From Rhodamnia argentea (Eukaryota > Streptophyta > Magnoliopsida > Myrtales > Myrtaceae): DNA of 64,000 nucleotides. The stretch is from positions 16,395,095 to 16,459,094 of the forward strand of contig NC_063160.1 of assembly GCF_020921035.1 (NCBI RefSeq), given 5' to 3'. Below the pieces are notes generated by a model that was given only the letters and a program-made list of their open reading frames with translations, made no database searches and was not told where the DNA came from. Every line of letters begins with the position of its first letter. Positions within the stretch are counted from its first letter, which is position 1. Below, piece by piece: positions 25,501 through 36,594 of the stretch. The translations under genes and the position numbers were made by a program.

Positions 25501-26268
25501 AAAGCTAATTCCACTGTCTATTAAATTAAGAGAAACCCTCAGAGCCAAGTGAGGTTTCTTCCTTCTAACTAAAAGTTCTATAAGTGAATAATAACAAGAG
25601 CGAGCTGGTACCAAACCTTGGCTTGACATTTTATCAAGCAGGTAGAGGCTCCTCTCGAAATCACCAACTCCAGCGTACCTCTCAATCAAGTCACTGAATA
25701 TTTCTTGACTATCCAACGGAATTCCTCGGCTTTCAATATCCCGCAGCAACAACTCAGCTTCTCTAAGTAGCCCAACCCGCGTGAGCATCGACCCCATGAG
25801 TTCGTATGCTCGAGGTAGATGCTCAAACCCCTCACTCCGTCCCATCGGAAACTTGAAAACTTCCCATAAAGACTCCACCTTTTCGACTCCAACCTCAACC
25901 TTTTCAAACTCGGACGTAAACCCCGACAGTATTCGGAGCACATCCTGAGGTTCGAGCTCAGAAGCTCTAAGCAACCCACGGGCAGTGTCGGGTATCACAT
26001 CGAAAATCTCGAAAAGAAGGTCCTTGAGAGAAGCATCGCCACGGGTCTTCACTTTCGTCGGGCTCTTCTCCTCTAACAGATGAGCACACCTGGATAAAAC
26101 TGATCCCGCAATGCCTCGGAAACTTGAAGAGGACTGGTCGTCTGGAGACGGTGATCGAGGAGCGTCATCAGCGAGAGTATGAACAGCGGCGAAGCGATGG
26201 TTAGTGAGAGAGAAGAGAGGAAGAAGCTGCTTGATGTGGGAACGGGAGAGAGCGGCGCGTTGGAGCAT
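22560..26268 (-). CDS. P-class PPR protein (At5g15280-like, mitochondrial type), one frame break
   Basis: A long intronless gene of about 1,236 codons from ATG 26268 (MLQRAALSRSHIKQLL, an Arg/Ser-rich mitochondrial-type presequence) to the stop at 22560. Tandem 35-residue PPR helical pairs fill the protein, for example DICSYNALISAIFKEGMWEH, DEVTYNFLVDGFSKI and DGVIYDGLVKQLSRQGKM, with no E or DYW domain, hence P class. Such proteins bind organelle RNA for stability, splicing or translation. Length and order fit the At5g15280 type; I judge that from memory. The frame changes near 25505-25515: the N-terminal frame reads LNLIDSGISF and stops at 25453, while the rest continues as LMLSKVNFGAAVKLL. 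Both sides are otherwise undisturbed, so this is a single recent indel or a sequencing error. Confidence 0.85.
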
Positions 26269-26950
26269 GAAACACCGCCAAACTGATGTCAATGGCCAAT
26301 GGGGATCACTTCCGCAGCGCCATGAATCAATGCCAACAAGTTTTGAACTTTTCTTGTTAAAAGTAACGTAGTATTTTGTCGCCTGATTTTTAATGTTTGA
26401 TTTGAGAGTCAAAGTAAAACATTATTAAAGAAAGAATTTTTTTCACTAAAACCAGATTCAAATGTGATTAACAAAATATTAAAGACGCTTATTAATAAGA
26501 CTCATCGCAATTAATAATGCCATAAGAAAATTTGAGCTAATTTTAAGTATCAATCTCAACCTTAAACAAAAATAAGAGTCAAAGTAAATCAATGCCAAGT
26601 GTGAAGGCATTGTTATACAAACAACATAGGATTCAATCACCTGACTTTATGCCGACAATTGCACGATGATTGGGTCAAACGCTCTGAAATTGGCGAAGAA
26701 TTCTACAATTTCGAAATGTACCAACTTCAAAAAGGACAAGCTAGATCTTGGGAGGAGGTCCGACCCAACTTTACGAAGATCGTTCGGCCCATCGACCAAG
26801 CAACGCCGAGCCCTCGACTTTGGGCTCACCGGGGGGTCCGATCCTTCTTAGGCATTTCTTCGCAGCGCTTGGCCTCGATCCAAGTCGGCTGGCTGGAGTA
26901 GACCCGGCCCAGCCCTGCGGATCAAGATAATCCAGATGAGAATCCCCGCA

Positions 26951-26992
<42 letters not shown>

Positions 26993-29916
26993 TTTAATGT
27001 GCAACTCCAAAGTTTTGTCAGGGGCGAAGCAGAGGACATCTTGGCAATGTCATATGCGAGATTGATGCAGATGTTGGAGGGTGAGCAGACCATTAGCAAG
27101 TGATGGATCGCCTTCTGGATCTACCCAAGCACCCCCACACGGATGTGTGTGGTCACCATCGTACCCGATCCAAGTTCATCGAGCTCCCTCATTGATGAAA
27201 CACCGGTTACCCCATGTCTCGTGCCTCTCGAGAATTTTTCACCGAAAAAACACTTTACCTCACACGTCGGCACTTCCGAGCAAATCTCAGACGTTCGAGG
27301 CACACCAGAAAACTTTGCATGCTGTTCAGAATCGCTCATGATTGAAGCCGCCGCAGCGCCTCCGAATTCGGAAGCTCGAAGCCGCCTGGCTAGCAACAAA
27401 AATTGATTTCTGAGTTTTGAAAACAACATAGTCGCCACCGAACGGTTTAGATAAATCTTCAAGGCAATGCGCTTCGCTAGGTATTTGAGCGAATACGAAA
27501 GCAACAATATGTTATGTTATGGGTCATAAATTCTTAAAGGATTGGATCAAAGGCAGTCATTGATCATTTCTCATAGCCAATATTGCTTCATTAATTTTTT
27601 TTCGTTTCTTTTTCATGGGTATGAGTACAGGAAGTTCAGCTCCTGGCTACATGGAGGCTCATGAAATACCTTGCAAAACTCATTAACCGGCCGACCCTAC
27701 GCCTTTAGTCTATGAAAGTGGGCTTTATCTGGAGACTGGAATCCCTTGCCTGCAGTCGATGGTATCTGAACGAGCGACCTCCCATTCCTGAATTGAAATC
27801 TCTTAGTCTTGAACCAATCTCACCTAACACTACAGTTGGTTTTCATCAATTTCAGGCGTGAAAAGAAAGATTTTTTGGGGGCACCATATATGCCCTACGG
27901 TTTGTAAATGAGAAAGGACTGCACTTGGGTTCCGTGCTTGTCCAAAGGGACGACGTCCATGTGCAATTAACACCCGCGGATCATGTCTGTCAATCACCGA
28001 ATTCTCTCATTGAATGCCCGTTTTCGCTAATACTTGGCTGATTTTAATGCACTTCCACAGCAAGCGGGACTCGCGACAATTACAGCTGATGAAGAGGGAC
28101 CACAGGGACAGTGGAACATGAGCATGATCTTGTATTTTTGGCGATTTTAATCAACATGTATTTATTGCTCCGACCGAAATGAAACATGTGATTACTGTTA
28201 TTTATCCGATTGTCGTAAGGACATCGTGTCGTTTTTTTTTTTTTCTTTTTCCTGATTGGTTACTGGAGATTGAGGGTGTAGGGTCAATAAGAAAGACGAC
28301 CACATTCGAATAGAATCCAAACAGTCATATTGGGAACGAAATTGAGACCATAGTTACTAGGAAATATTAAGTAAAAATCGACATTCGGTATGTGAATCAC
28401 TTTTACACAAAAGCTTCCACATGAGCTGTTAGATTGCGTGAATCCATCGTGATGTAATGACTCATGTGAAGTGGACAAACATAAAGCGAGAGTTTTTAGT
28501 GGTTTTGCTTGTCTTTTTTGCTGCAGAATTTCAAGGACTAAGCTGAAAATTTTGCATAGGAAATTAGAGGGAAAAAAAAAAAAACACTACGAGCCATTGC
28601 ATTTCCTTTTCTTTGGTGAATAAGGCTAAGTTCCAAACAAATCAGAACTTTTCACCTGGGATAAAAATATCATAACTTTTCAAACGATCTAAAAAAACCC
28701 ACCAACTTCCATTTGAGGGACAAGAATACCCATGATTAATATTTTTGACGTTGAGATTATCACACATCGATTGTGAAAATAGTTGGTGGTCAATTTATAA
28801 GTATAAAGGAAAGTCTCGTTCTTTGACAATGACACATGAGCAGTTGAAAAAAAGAAATGCATCATTTAAACCAAAAGACAACATAGGATACGTTAACATT
28901 AACTAGAGAAACATAATTTCTCGTCATTTGAGAAGGCAAGAAAAAAGTTTTTTTTTTTTTTTCGACTGTTCTCCTGGACTTTGCTAATGGGTAAACAAGT
29001 TCAGTAGGACCATACCAAGACGGCCAAATCTGACCCGAAGACCCTCCTTTTATCTGACTCAAGTGCAGTCATTGCAGAGAGATTTTATCCTTTTCTGTGG
29101 ATTCTAATCATGAACCGGAACCCAAAAAAAAAAAAAAGTGTAAAAAGACACGGTGCACCGACTAATAATTGAGCATAAAGTGTAGTAGACCTATAAAAGA
29201 GACAGACTCGAAAGAGAAATAGTCGTGAGTTCTTCAATTTTCCAGCTATTCAATAGCCTTTGGAAGAGTCTCGATTTGCCTAGCACAAACTCAGCTTCCC
29301 ATGAGATATGAGCGGGAAGACCGTATATATTAGTAATGTCGCGAATGACTTCGAATTATCGTAATCGGTAAAATTCACGTGAGATTTATCATGTTTAATG
29401 GCCCAATAGTAGGTTCTTTAGATTCAACGTCAATTATGATCCAACCTCGAGTCGTGATTTGCGAAAAGAACTCGGGTAGCTAATTTGTAAGCTAAAAATC
29501 TCCCTGCCCCAGCAAATTTCACTACGCTTACAAGGTTTGGATTCGAGCCTGCATCGTTTGCCACAGTCGCTAGCACAGAGAGTAGCATGACATGAATGTG
29601 ATAGAGAGAGGCGCATGTGATTTTTTCTGCAGTCTTGATACATGAGCAGTTGAATGGTCCCAAGCACTTCAGAAGACGTCAAGAACTTCCTGTCAGTCGT
29701 GATGTTGACGAGCCTCTATTTATTCTCCTCCACCTTCCCTCCTCATCTTCCACAAGCACATGCATTTTCCTCGGCGACGTTCTCTCCTTTTCCAAAAAGG
29801 TCGAGTTTTAATCTCTTTCGTATACACAGAGTCCTGTTCTTGCTTCAGTTAAATTCCATGTCAACAAAAGCAAAAACATCTCATGAGAATCGTGTCTCGG
29901 TGCAGGGCAAAAAGAG
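26269..29916. other. Intergenic with a GA microsatellite
   Basis: About 3.6 kb without a supported gene. A (GA)n microsatellite of about 36 bp lies at 26955-26990. A G+C-richer stretch at 26640-27500 has open frames on both strands but no domain I can name. The remainder is AT-rich with poly(T) and poly(A) tracts near 28235, 28570, 28945 and 29125, typical of retroposon debris. Confidence 0.5.
26955..26990. repeat. (GA)n microsatellite
   Basis: An uninterrupted GA dinucleotide run of about 18 units. It is probably length-polymorphic. Confidence 0.9.
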
Positions 29917-31101
29917 ATGGTTTCTCTAGGATTCCTGGCGGTCGGCTTGCTCTTGCAATTCGTGCCGGTGTCCCTCGCATACGGATATTACGGCGGGTGG
30001 ACGAATGCTCATGCCACCTTCTATGGAGGAAGCGATGCTTCTGGAACAATGGGTACGCGTTACGTGGATCAAGTTAATTTAAGTAACTCGATATGCTTAA
30101 GCCATCAAGTTAGAAATTTTCATGCATTGTTGTTTGTGTGAATAGGAGGAGCTTGTGGGTACGGGAACTTGTACAGCCAAGGGTACGGCACAAACACAGC
30201 TGCACTAAGCACTGCACTGTTCAACAATGGGTTGAGCTGCGGCGCGTGCTTTGAGCTCCGGTGCGCGAACGACCCGCAATGGTGCCTCCCGGGCTCCATT
30301 GTGGTCACGGCAACCAACTTCTGCCCTCCGGGAGGGTGGTGCGACCCTCCTCAACACCACTTCGACCTCTCCCAGCCAGTCTTCCAGCACATCGCGCAGT
30401 ACAGGGCCGGGATCGTTCCCGTGGTCTACCGAAGGTATAGCCTAGACATTATTTGCTTGCTTCCTGTTGTGAGGTCTCATACGTGTGTGCACAAATCATG
30501 CTAATTCTTAGGTAGCAAAAATTATAGTCGAATCTAGCGCTAAATCAATTCGTTCGGGTTCAAAATTTGACTTTCCCTCAGCAGAAGCAAAAATATTGCG
30601 CTCTACATATACAGTTGTACTACCAAATAATATACTAGGACCCTACTTGGAGTCCTACCCATTATTTCTCAATCGATGCATTTAATACCAAGGAGTCGAG
30701 ACGAATGTTCCCCTCAAATAATTCAATACGGATCCCTCCGTGCTTTGTCGGGGCTAATTGCGCTTCTTTCGCGACGTGTGCTTCTTTGCAGAGTGAGGTG
30801 CAGGAGAAGCGGAGGGATCCGGTTCACCGTCAACGGCCACTCTTACTTCAACCTCGTGCTTGTAACCAATGTTGGCGGAGCTGGGGACGTGCACTCCGTG
30901 TCCATCAAAGGATCGAGGACCCGGTGGCAACCCATGTCGAGAAATTGGGGACAGAACTGGCAAAGCAACTCTTACCTCAACGGACAGAGCCTCTCTTTTC
31001 TAGTCACCGCCAGCGACGGCCGGAGCGTCGTGTCCTACAATGTCGCCCCCTCTAGTTGGTCCTTTGGCCAGACTTATTCTGGAGGCCAATTCCGATACTA
31101 A
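29917..31101 (+). CDS. Alpha-expansin (EXPA)
   Basis: A three-exon gene: 29917-30052, 30146-30434 and 30792-31101. The GT-AG joints are in frame and give 244 residues. A signal peptide ([21 protein letters not shown]) precedes the double-psi barrel domain ([50 protein letters not shown]) and the C-terminal CBM63-type domain ([19 protein letters not shown] to YSGGQFRY). The HFD motif at residues 117-119 is intact. Expansins loosen the wall non-enzymatically during acid growth. One oddity: the loop of about eight residues that most EXPAs have between NFCPP and GGWC is missing (here [12 protein letters not shown]). Three broken relatives follow at 39.7, 49.1 and 53.4 kb. The gene is probably functional, though the shortened loop raises some doubt. 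Confidence 0.93.
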
Positions 31102-33045
31102 GTATCGAACCCGTGTGCACAACTTATTACTAGCAGAAGTTGTGCACTACATTTTTAGTTCGAAAATCCAACTTGGATTTCTATGCTCTTTTCTTTTTTT
31201 CCTGCGGCCCGTCGGTGATCGTTTCGAACCGAGCACGAATTCGATCAGCAAGTTGAAGTTGAAAGACTGAATGAAGTCTCTAAGGAATTGGTGATTGAAT
31301 CATTGTAGGGTTAGTATACATGTGAGGGAAAGTCCTGGTCAAGTGCTTTTTTTTGCTTGCTGAGTTTAGGCTGCTTCTGTAATCCAAAATGTCCTGCTGA
31401 ATGGATAAAAGCCCTCATGGTTTTATTGGGCATGAATATCATCTTGGCTTGTTAGTCTTCCTCTCTCTTTTTCCTATCACTTCTGAATCCCAAACAATTC
31501 AATTAGGTAGCATATGGGATCTCAATCAAGAGCATACAAGAAATTTAGCAAGACATCTCATATAAAGTTCAGTTATTTCGAAATCATGAGTCAAGACATG
31601 GTATCGAGAGCCACCTTCGGGAGACAAGCAATACGTATGACTTGGTCGGGTCTGAAGAATCTTGTGATCATCACGAAGTCGACCTCACGACATCTTTATC
31701 AAGAGCCAGCTTCGGATACTTCTATCATGCTAGGGAGAATTAGAAACCCAGACTTAATATAATTCAAGCCGTTCTCTCAACTCAAATCCCTTAACGATCT
31801 TCAAGAAATCAATTCATTGCACGAACTACCGGCTTTAGTTAAGAGATGAAGCAAAGATGGCAACCACACGCATCTTTGGCAAGATCTACAACGAGTTGAG
31901 CCGAGTGCAAAGCAAACCCCACAAACTTCTAGAATGAATGCTCGAAAAGTGATGCAGCATCACTCCCCCACTGAACGAGAAACCAACGTGCCATGTCCGT
32001 GCTGAGTTGGACATAGCTGAAAACGTATCATCGACCAAGACATGGTTCAATTAATACAAGTAAAACGGGACTGAGTGATGCACATTAATGGTGAAGATGT
32101 GCAGATATAGAGGGATTGATTATCAGTTTCGTTTCTAGAGAATGAAGTTCCGTTTTTCGCTTTATCGAAATAAGAAATGTCTGGTCTAATTTGGTGAGTT
32201 AGCAAAATTAAAATGAGTAGTGAAACAGTTACTTCCATTTCATCTTTTCCACATCTTGCTCGTACAAGAATGTCCGCTTCTTCTTTGTTTTGTTTCACTG
32301 CCGAGGACACTCTTAGGTAAGTTCAGTTGTCGGCAGATACTTTTCCTTAGACTCACACAACTTGGCAAAAGCCAAGACCCAATCATTCTTGCTTTGCGAT
32401 TCCGCACCAACCATTGGGATGTGGTTGACACTCCTTTACAACAGGATAGCACATGTATCCCGCTCCGGCGGGGGAGCCACCCTGGTGGGGGGTTTCTAAG
32501 AGGGCAACGCCCCTGGACATCAGAGAGTTTTTACTATTTAAGCCCATAATTTTTCATTAATAGTTTGAGTTTGTGCTCTTGAATAGCTATTGCTATATAT
32601 ACTCTTTTTCGTTTGTAATTGAGTGCTATAACGAGAGATGTAGAGTGCTAATTATAGTGGAATCATTTGCTGAACATATCTCTAGTTTAAGGGTGAATTA
32701 GGATAAAATCTCGAGTCATAATTTTCTCTTTCTCACTCGTTTTACTTCACCATGATTGTACGCCAATCCTAACACCAATGAGCTTAGTGTTGTACTGTTG
32801 CTCGTGAACCCAAGGCCCTACGCGGCAGTCCAATGACGAAGGAATAATTCGGCAACAAAAAGGTGACATCCTCTTTTGTGAAGTTAAGGATTTGAGTTGT
32901 ATCGTGAGCAAACTTCTTACCGGCTTGTGCCTTAGGCATTTGTTACCTCAGGCACTTATTACATCGTGCGGAAAGACTTCTTAACTTTTGATACGTTGCG
33001 TGTGAATAGATTAAGTAGTTATGACTCAAAACGAACATCTCAACA
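31102..33045. repeat. Downstream flank of the expansin, shared with the duplicate at 40.5-41.8 kb
   Basis: This non-coding flank is collinear with 40484-41815. Shared landmarks include gaatcattgtagggttag, gagttgagccgagtgcaaag, gtaagttcagttgtcggcag, tactgttgc-cgtgaaccc and gcaaacttcttaccgg. Copy 1 has about 520 bp at 31345-31862 that copy 2 lacks; the copy at 53.7 kb keeps the start of it, so copy 2 has a deletion. Copy 1 also has a 363-bp insertion at 32412-32774. Confidence 0.8.
32412..32774. mobile_element. Insertion in the expansin flank, possibly a short LTR-type remnant
   Basis: A 363-bp segment absent from the paralogous position near 41350. It is flanked by CCAAC (32407-32411) and CCAAT (32775-32779), a likely 5-bp target duplication. 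Its G+C-rich start (gggggagccaccctggtgg, gggcaacgcccc) followed by a T-rich part resembles LTRs of small Copia or TRIM elements. The family call is weak; the insertion itself is well supported by comparing the two paralogous copies. Confidence 0.45.
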
Positions 33046-33318
33046 TTGATTTGTAGGGATCAAAGATCTTTAAGGGAAGACAAGGGAATTGAATGAACAG
33101 ATGAGTTGGGTCTCCGAGGGATCATTTATTAAATGACATGTGGAGCAGAATTGACGATGTGCATGCATTATGTTCATGACTAGCTCTTTGATAGCTTGTC
33201 GTTTTGAGTCGGTCAACATCAATCGCACGAGATTTTAACACAAGTCAGAGATCAAACCATCGATGGAGATGCATGGCTGCATTCTTAATAGCTAGTAATA
33301 GACAGTAAGAAGATCACC
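33046..33318. other. Intergenic, nothing recognised
   Basis: AT-rich sequence between the end of the duplicated expansin flank and the foldback element. No gene or repeat that I recognise. Confidence 0.4.
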
Positions 33319-33917
33319 GAAAATTCCAAATAAGATCCTGAACTGCTCTCATTTTCTCAAATAAGGGCATGATGTGGATCTTATTTCAAATAAGAGTCTA
33401 AAATGCCCTCATGCCTAATCAAGCGTATTTTCCTATTTGACATTTTTTGATTCTTTTCCTTTTTTTTTTCTTTCTCTATTTCTTTTTTTCCCCCTTTAAG
33501 AAAGGGAATGGCCACCGGCGAGGGCCGGGCCACCTCGTCGCCCATAGGTCTTCCTTGCAATAGTCGAGAACGGCCTCCCTTGGGCGAGGCTAGGGTGGTG
33601 ACCTCACCTTCGCCTCGCCCAATTGAGGCCACCCTCCACGACCATAGGCGAGGGCCAACCTCACCTAATCTGGAGAGGGATGTGAGGGCTAACCTCGACG
33701 GTGGCTGGTCATCACCAAAGATCGGCCGTCAGCCAGGAAGGAAAAAAAAAAAGGGAAAAGAAGTAAAGGAAAAAAAATATAAAAGATGAAAATACCCTTG
33801 ATCGAGCTCTTCTTTGAAACAATGAGAGCATTTGAGGCTCTTATTTGAAATAAAATTCATTTCATACCCTTATTTGAGAAAAATGAGGGTACTTCAGCTT
33901 TTATTTGAAATTTTTCC
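33319..33917. mobile_element. Foldback element with arms of about 120 bp
   Basis: About 600 bp whose ends are long imperfect inverted repeats. The left arm reads gaaaattccaaataag, ctctcattttctcaaataag and ttatttcaaataagag. The reverse complement of the right arm reads gaaaaatttcaaataaa, ctcatttttctcaaataag and ttatttcaaataagag. The centre is G+C rich (ggcgagggccgggcc) with no convincing gene. Long arms and a G+C-rich core suggest a Mutator-like or foldback non-autonomous transposon. A target duplication was not resolved. Related half-arms lie at 2800-3050. Confidence 0.7.
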
Positions 33918-34774
33918 ACAAAACTTTAAATACAAGTGAAGAGGGTCATGTAAGAATTTTAGATATAATTTTGGTTTACTTTTTCCTCATTCTAGATATA
34001 ATTTAGATTTGTCATCGAGTGTTCTAAGGTGCTTTTTTTAGCACATAGTTTCCTTGCGGCGTAAAGGTGAATTCTCATTTTAACTTTTGTGACGAGGAAA
34101 ACCATCTTACATAATCAATTTTAGATTATGGGGAAAGGGGATAAAATGCAGTCACAAGTTAGCACCATTATTAACTTTGATTTTTCAAGTCTCAACTTGG
34201 TATTACAGAAAAGAAAAAGAAAAAGATTCCATGGCCTATATGAATCAAATAGATTGATGTAAAGTTTCATTAGGAGAACTCCATGATAGGACCCGTATAA
34301 GTTACAGTTCGGTTAATATTGATCTACGCGACCTATATAGATCATGTATAATTTTTCATATAAAGGAGGGTTTTTAAAATAGGAAAATGTTTTCTTGACG
34401 GTAATGTCAAAGACAATACAATCTCAAATGTAGATTCACATCTTGTTACTATGTGTTTTGCATAAAGCATTTATTAATTGGGAGATCGTGTGGTTAGAAA
34501 TAACCGACAGTATTATCAGATTGTCAGACTAGCAGCTCCATTTAAAATAATATCATTTTGACACCAGTTGACTTCTTAAATGAGGTTCGATGTAGAATAC
34601 AGATTTTTTTCATTTCCTTTCTATTTTCACTTCTCTCCTATCATTTGTTTACTTATTTTTTGGACAATGATTTATCTCCTTTTCACTTAAGAATGATGTA
34701 TATATCTAAGATATTTTGTAGGACAAAGTCCGTCGTTGCCATAAAAGGGTTAAATAAACGGATCCGGATCGCCT
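33918..34774. other. Intergenic, nothing recognised
   Basis: AT-rich DNA between two foldback elements. No gene, repeat or regulatory site that I can support. Confidence 0.4.
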
Positions 34775-35016
34775 AACATTGGGATTTTTGTGACATGGGC
34801 GACATTACTCAAATCAGGTTATCCAAATGAAAATGGATGGCCTGATTTGAGCCACGTTTGGGATTCAAAATTTTTCAAACCCCAAAAAATTTTCCACCCA
34901 CATTTTTTCCCTCCCTTTCAACACATGACGTGACTCAAATCAAGTCATCCATTTTCATTTGGATGGCCTGATTTGAGTAATGCCATGCATATCATGGAAA
35001 TCCCAATATTATGCGA
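34775..35016. mobile_element. Palindromic MITE with self-complementary arms
   Basis: About 240 bp. The left arm CATTACTCAAATCAGG to GGCCTGATTTGAG is itself a hairpin, and it is repeated in inverted orientation on the right (CTCAAATCAAGTC to GATTTGAGTAATG). The arms extend outward to ttgggattt at both ends. No coding capacity. The target duplication is not clear. Confidence 0.7.
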
Positions 35017-35264
35017 TGCAAACCCTAAACAAACTTGGTTATGTAGAGGAAATGTCATGATTACGTTGTTTAGTATTCCTTATATTGGTTAATCATATAC
35101 GTTTTAAGCATGAAGTCAATTGTTTAGCTAAGCTTAGCTTACGTATGTCTATACATACATTATCATATATCCATTGAGGTCGCGCGACCCTTTAGCGGCG
35201 GTCGCCGAAGAGAGAAATTGATCCCGACCATCAAAATGCTCAAGGGAAAAAGAGAAGAAAATTA

Positions 35265-35515
35265 GCATCCGTTTGTTATGCAAAAAATGAATGATTTGAA
35301 AAAAATTTTCCTAAAAATTATCGCTTGTATCGCTTTATAAAAAGGAATGAACAAAAAATATTTTCATCATCCATTAAAATATTTAGACATAAATTGTTGT
35401 CGCGAATGAAAAGATTTTTTATTGGCTAATTATTTCAAATGACACAAGCAATCATTTTTAGGAAATTTTTTTTCGAACCATCAATTTTCACGAAATAAAT
35501 GAAGCCTTGTAATTT
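35265..35515. repeat. AT-rich foldback MITE, family 1
   Basis: About 250 bp: aaaatgaatgatttgaaaaa, ttttcctaaaaattatcgctt, tatcgcttta, atgaacaaaaaatattttc, then an inverted arm ending aaataaatgaagcc. Same family as 12880-13120 and 48425-48665. Confidence 0.65.
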
Positions 35516-36189
35516 ATTAATTCTCGCAGAAATAATCAATTAATAGTTGTTCGTTTCAACCGTCCAACCCTAGAAGAATAGAATACAATATTGGGTTGTG
35601 GTCATCATAACATACCAATATTGGGTTCAATACAGTCTATATCCTATAGATGGATTTATGTACATGAATTTCATGATGCTTATCACGTCTTTCGATGCGT
35701 ATTCAAATTTTAAAATCAGTATCTCAACTAAACAACAAGAGGATTTCCCACACAAAATCCGAAACTCTTCCAACTAGTGAATAGTCGTCGACTCGTTTAA
35801 TTGCACTGACAATCTCACATTGATCAAGCTTCATTCATCATCTTCAAGCTAATCATTATCAGGTTTGAAACCATCTTTACGCCCCCACGAAATTTGAATT
35901 ACTCAACAAGAATGACAAGACCTAAATGGAAACAAATTAAATTACTCAACACTAGTGGAGAGGCATGAAATTACATTGAGATTATGCTTTTCAATTATCA
36001 GTCACATGAAATCTAACTTTAGTTGGAGGAAAGACAACAAAAGAGAATTTGATAATCATGTACAAAAAGAAAATCTCCATCGAGTCTCCAAGAATATAAA
36101 AAGAAAATCTCCATTACTGTGTCCCAAAGAACGTAAAAAAAGACTATATGCCATTAATTAGACCATACCGTGAATTCGGAAGAGTCGAA
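35516..36189. other. Intergenic downstream of the RING-H2 gene
   Basis: AT-rich sequence with no gene seen. The part next to 36190 is the probable 3' UTR of the minus-strand RING gene. Confidence 0.4.
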
Positions 36190-36594
36190 CTACGGACCAG
36201 CGGGAACCGGCGCAACATAAACCAACCACCTCGCTCGAAGAGGGACCCGGCAAAGCGGGCAATGCAGGGTTCTCCAATTCGAGAGCCATTGCCTGATGCA
36301 ACTTTCGTGGTACCAATGGTTGCACGCCTTGATCACACAACACTCCTCTCCTTCCTCAAAGCTCTCCAGGCAAATCGCGCACCCATCGATATTGTACTTC
36401 GCCACATCAACACGATGCCGCTCGATGATGCGATCAAAGAGAGCCCTAGTCGATCGGCCACGGAGCCACATAAGGAGAAGGGCGAGGCCAATCAGGACGA
36501 GCATATAGGTGAGAAGGCCGCATGCTAGCGACTTCATGAACACCGGCGAAAATTGGGAATCAGGAAGAGGCGACGGAGATGCCGAGGAAGGCAT
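36190..36594 (-). CDS. RING-H2 finger protein (ATL-like), membrane-anchored E3 candidate
   Basis: An intact intronless gene of 134 residues. A Ser/Pro-rich N-terminus is followed by one hydrophobic segment at about residues 21-45 (LACGLLTYMLVLIGLALLLMW), a basic patch, and a RING-H2 domain with ligands C72, C75, C91, H93, H96, C99, C112 and C115. The spacing is Cx2C-x15-CxH-x2-Hx2C-x12-Cx2C. The Trp after the sixth ligand (IRQWL), which contacts E2 enzymes in RING ligases, is present. Single-pass small RING-H2 proteins of the ATL type act as E3 ubiquitin ligases on membranes, often in stress responses. The canonical ATL GLD motif is replaced by a degenerate sequence (VDVAKYNIDG), so ATL membership is likely rather than certain. 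The frame is clean, so the gene is probably functional. Confidence 0.85.
   Translation of the reverse strand: MPSSASPSPLPDSQFSPVFMKSLACGLLTYMLVLIGLALLLMWLRGRSTRALFDRIIERHRVDVAKYNIDGCAICLESFEEGEECCVIKACNHWYHESCIRQWLSNWRTLHCPLCRVPLRARWLVYVAPVPAGP

Noticed and set aside
27121-27507. 128-codon minus-strand frame with an 87-codon plus-strand frame opposite
   Set aside because: No signal peptide, domain or splice context; both strands are open because of composition.
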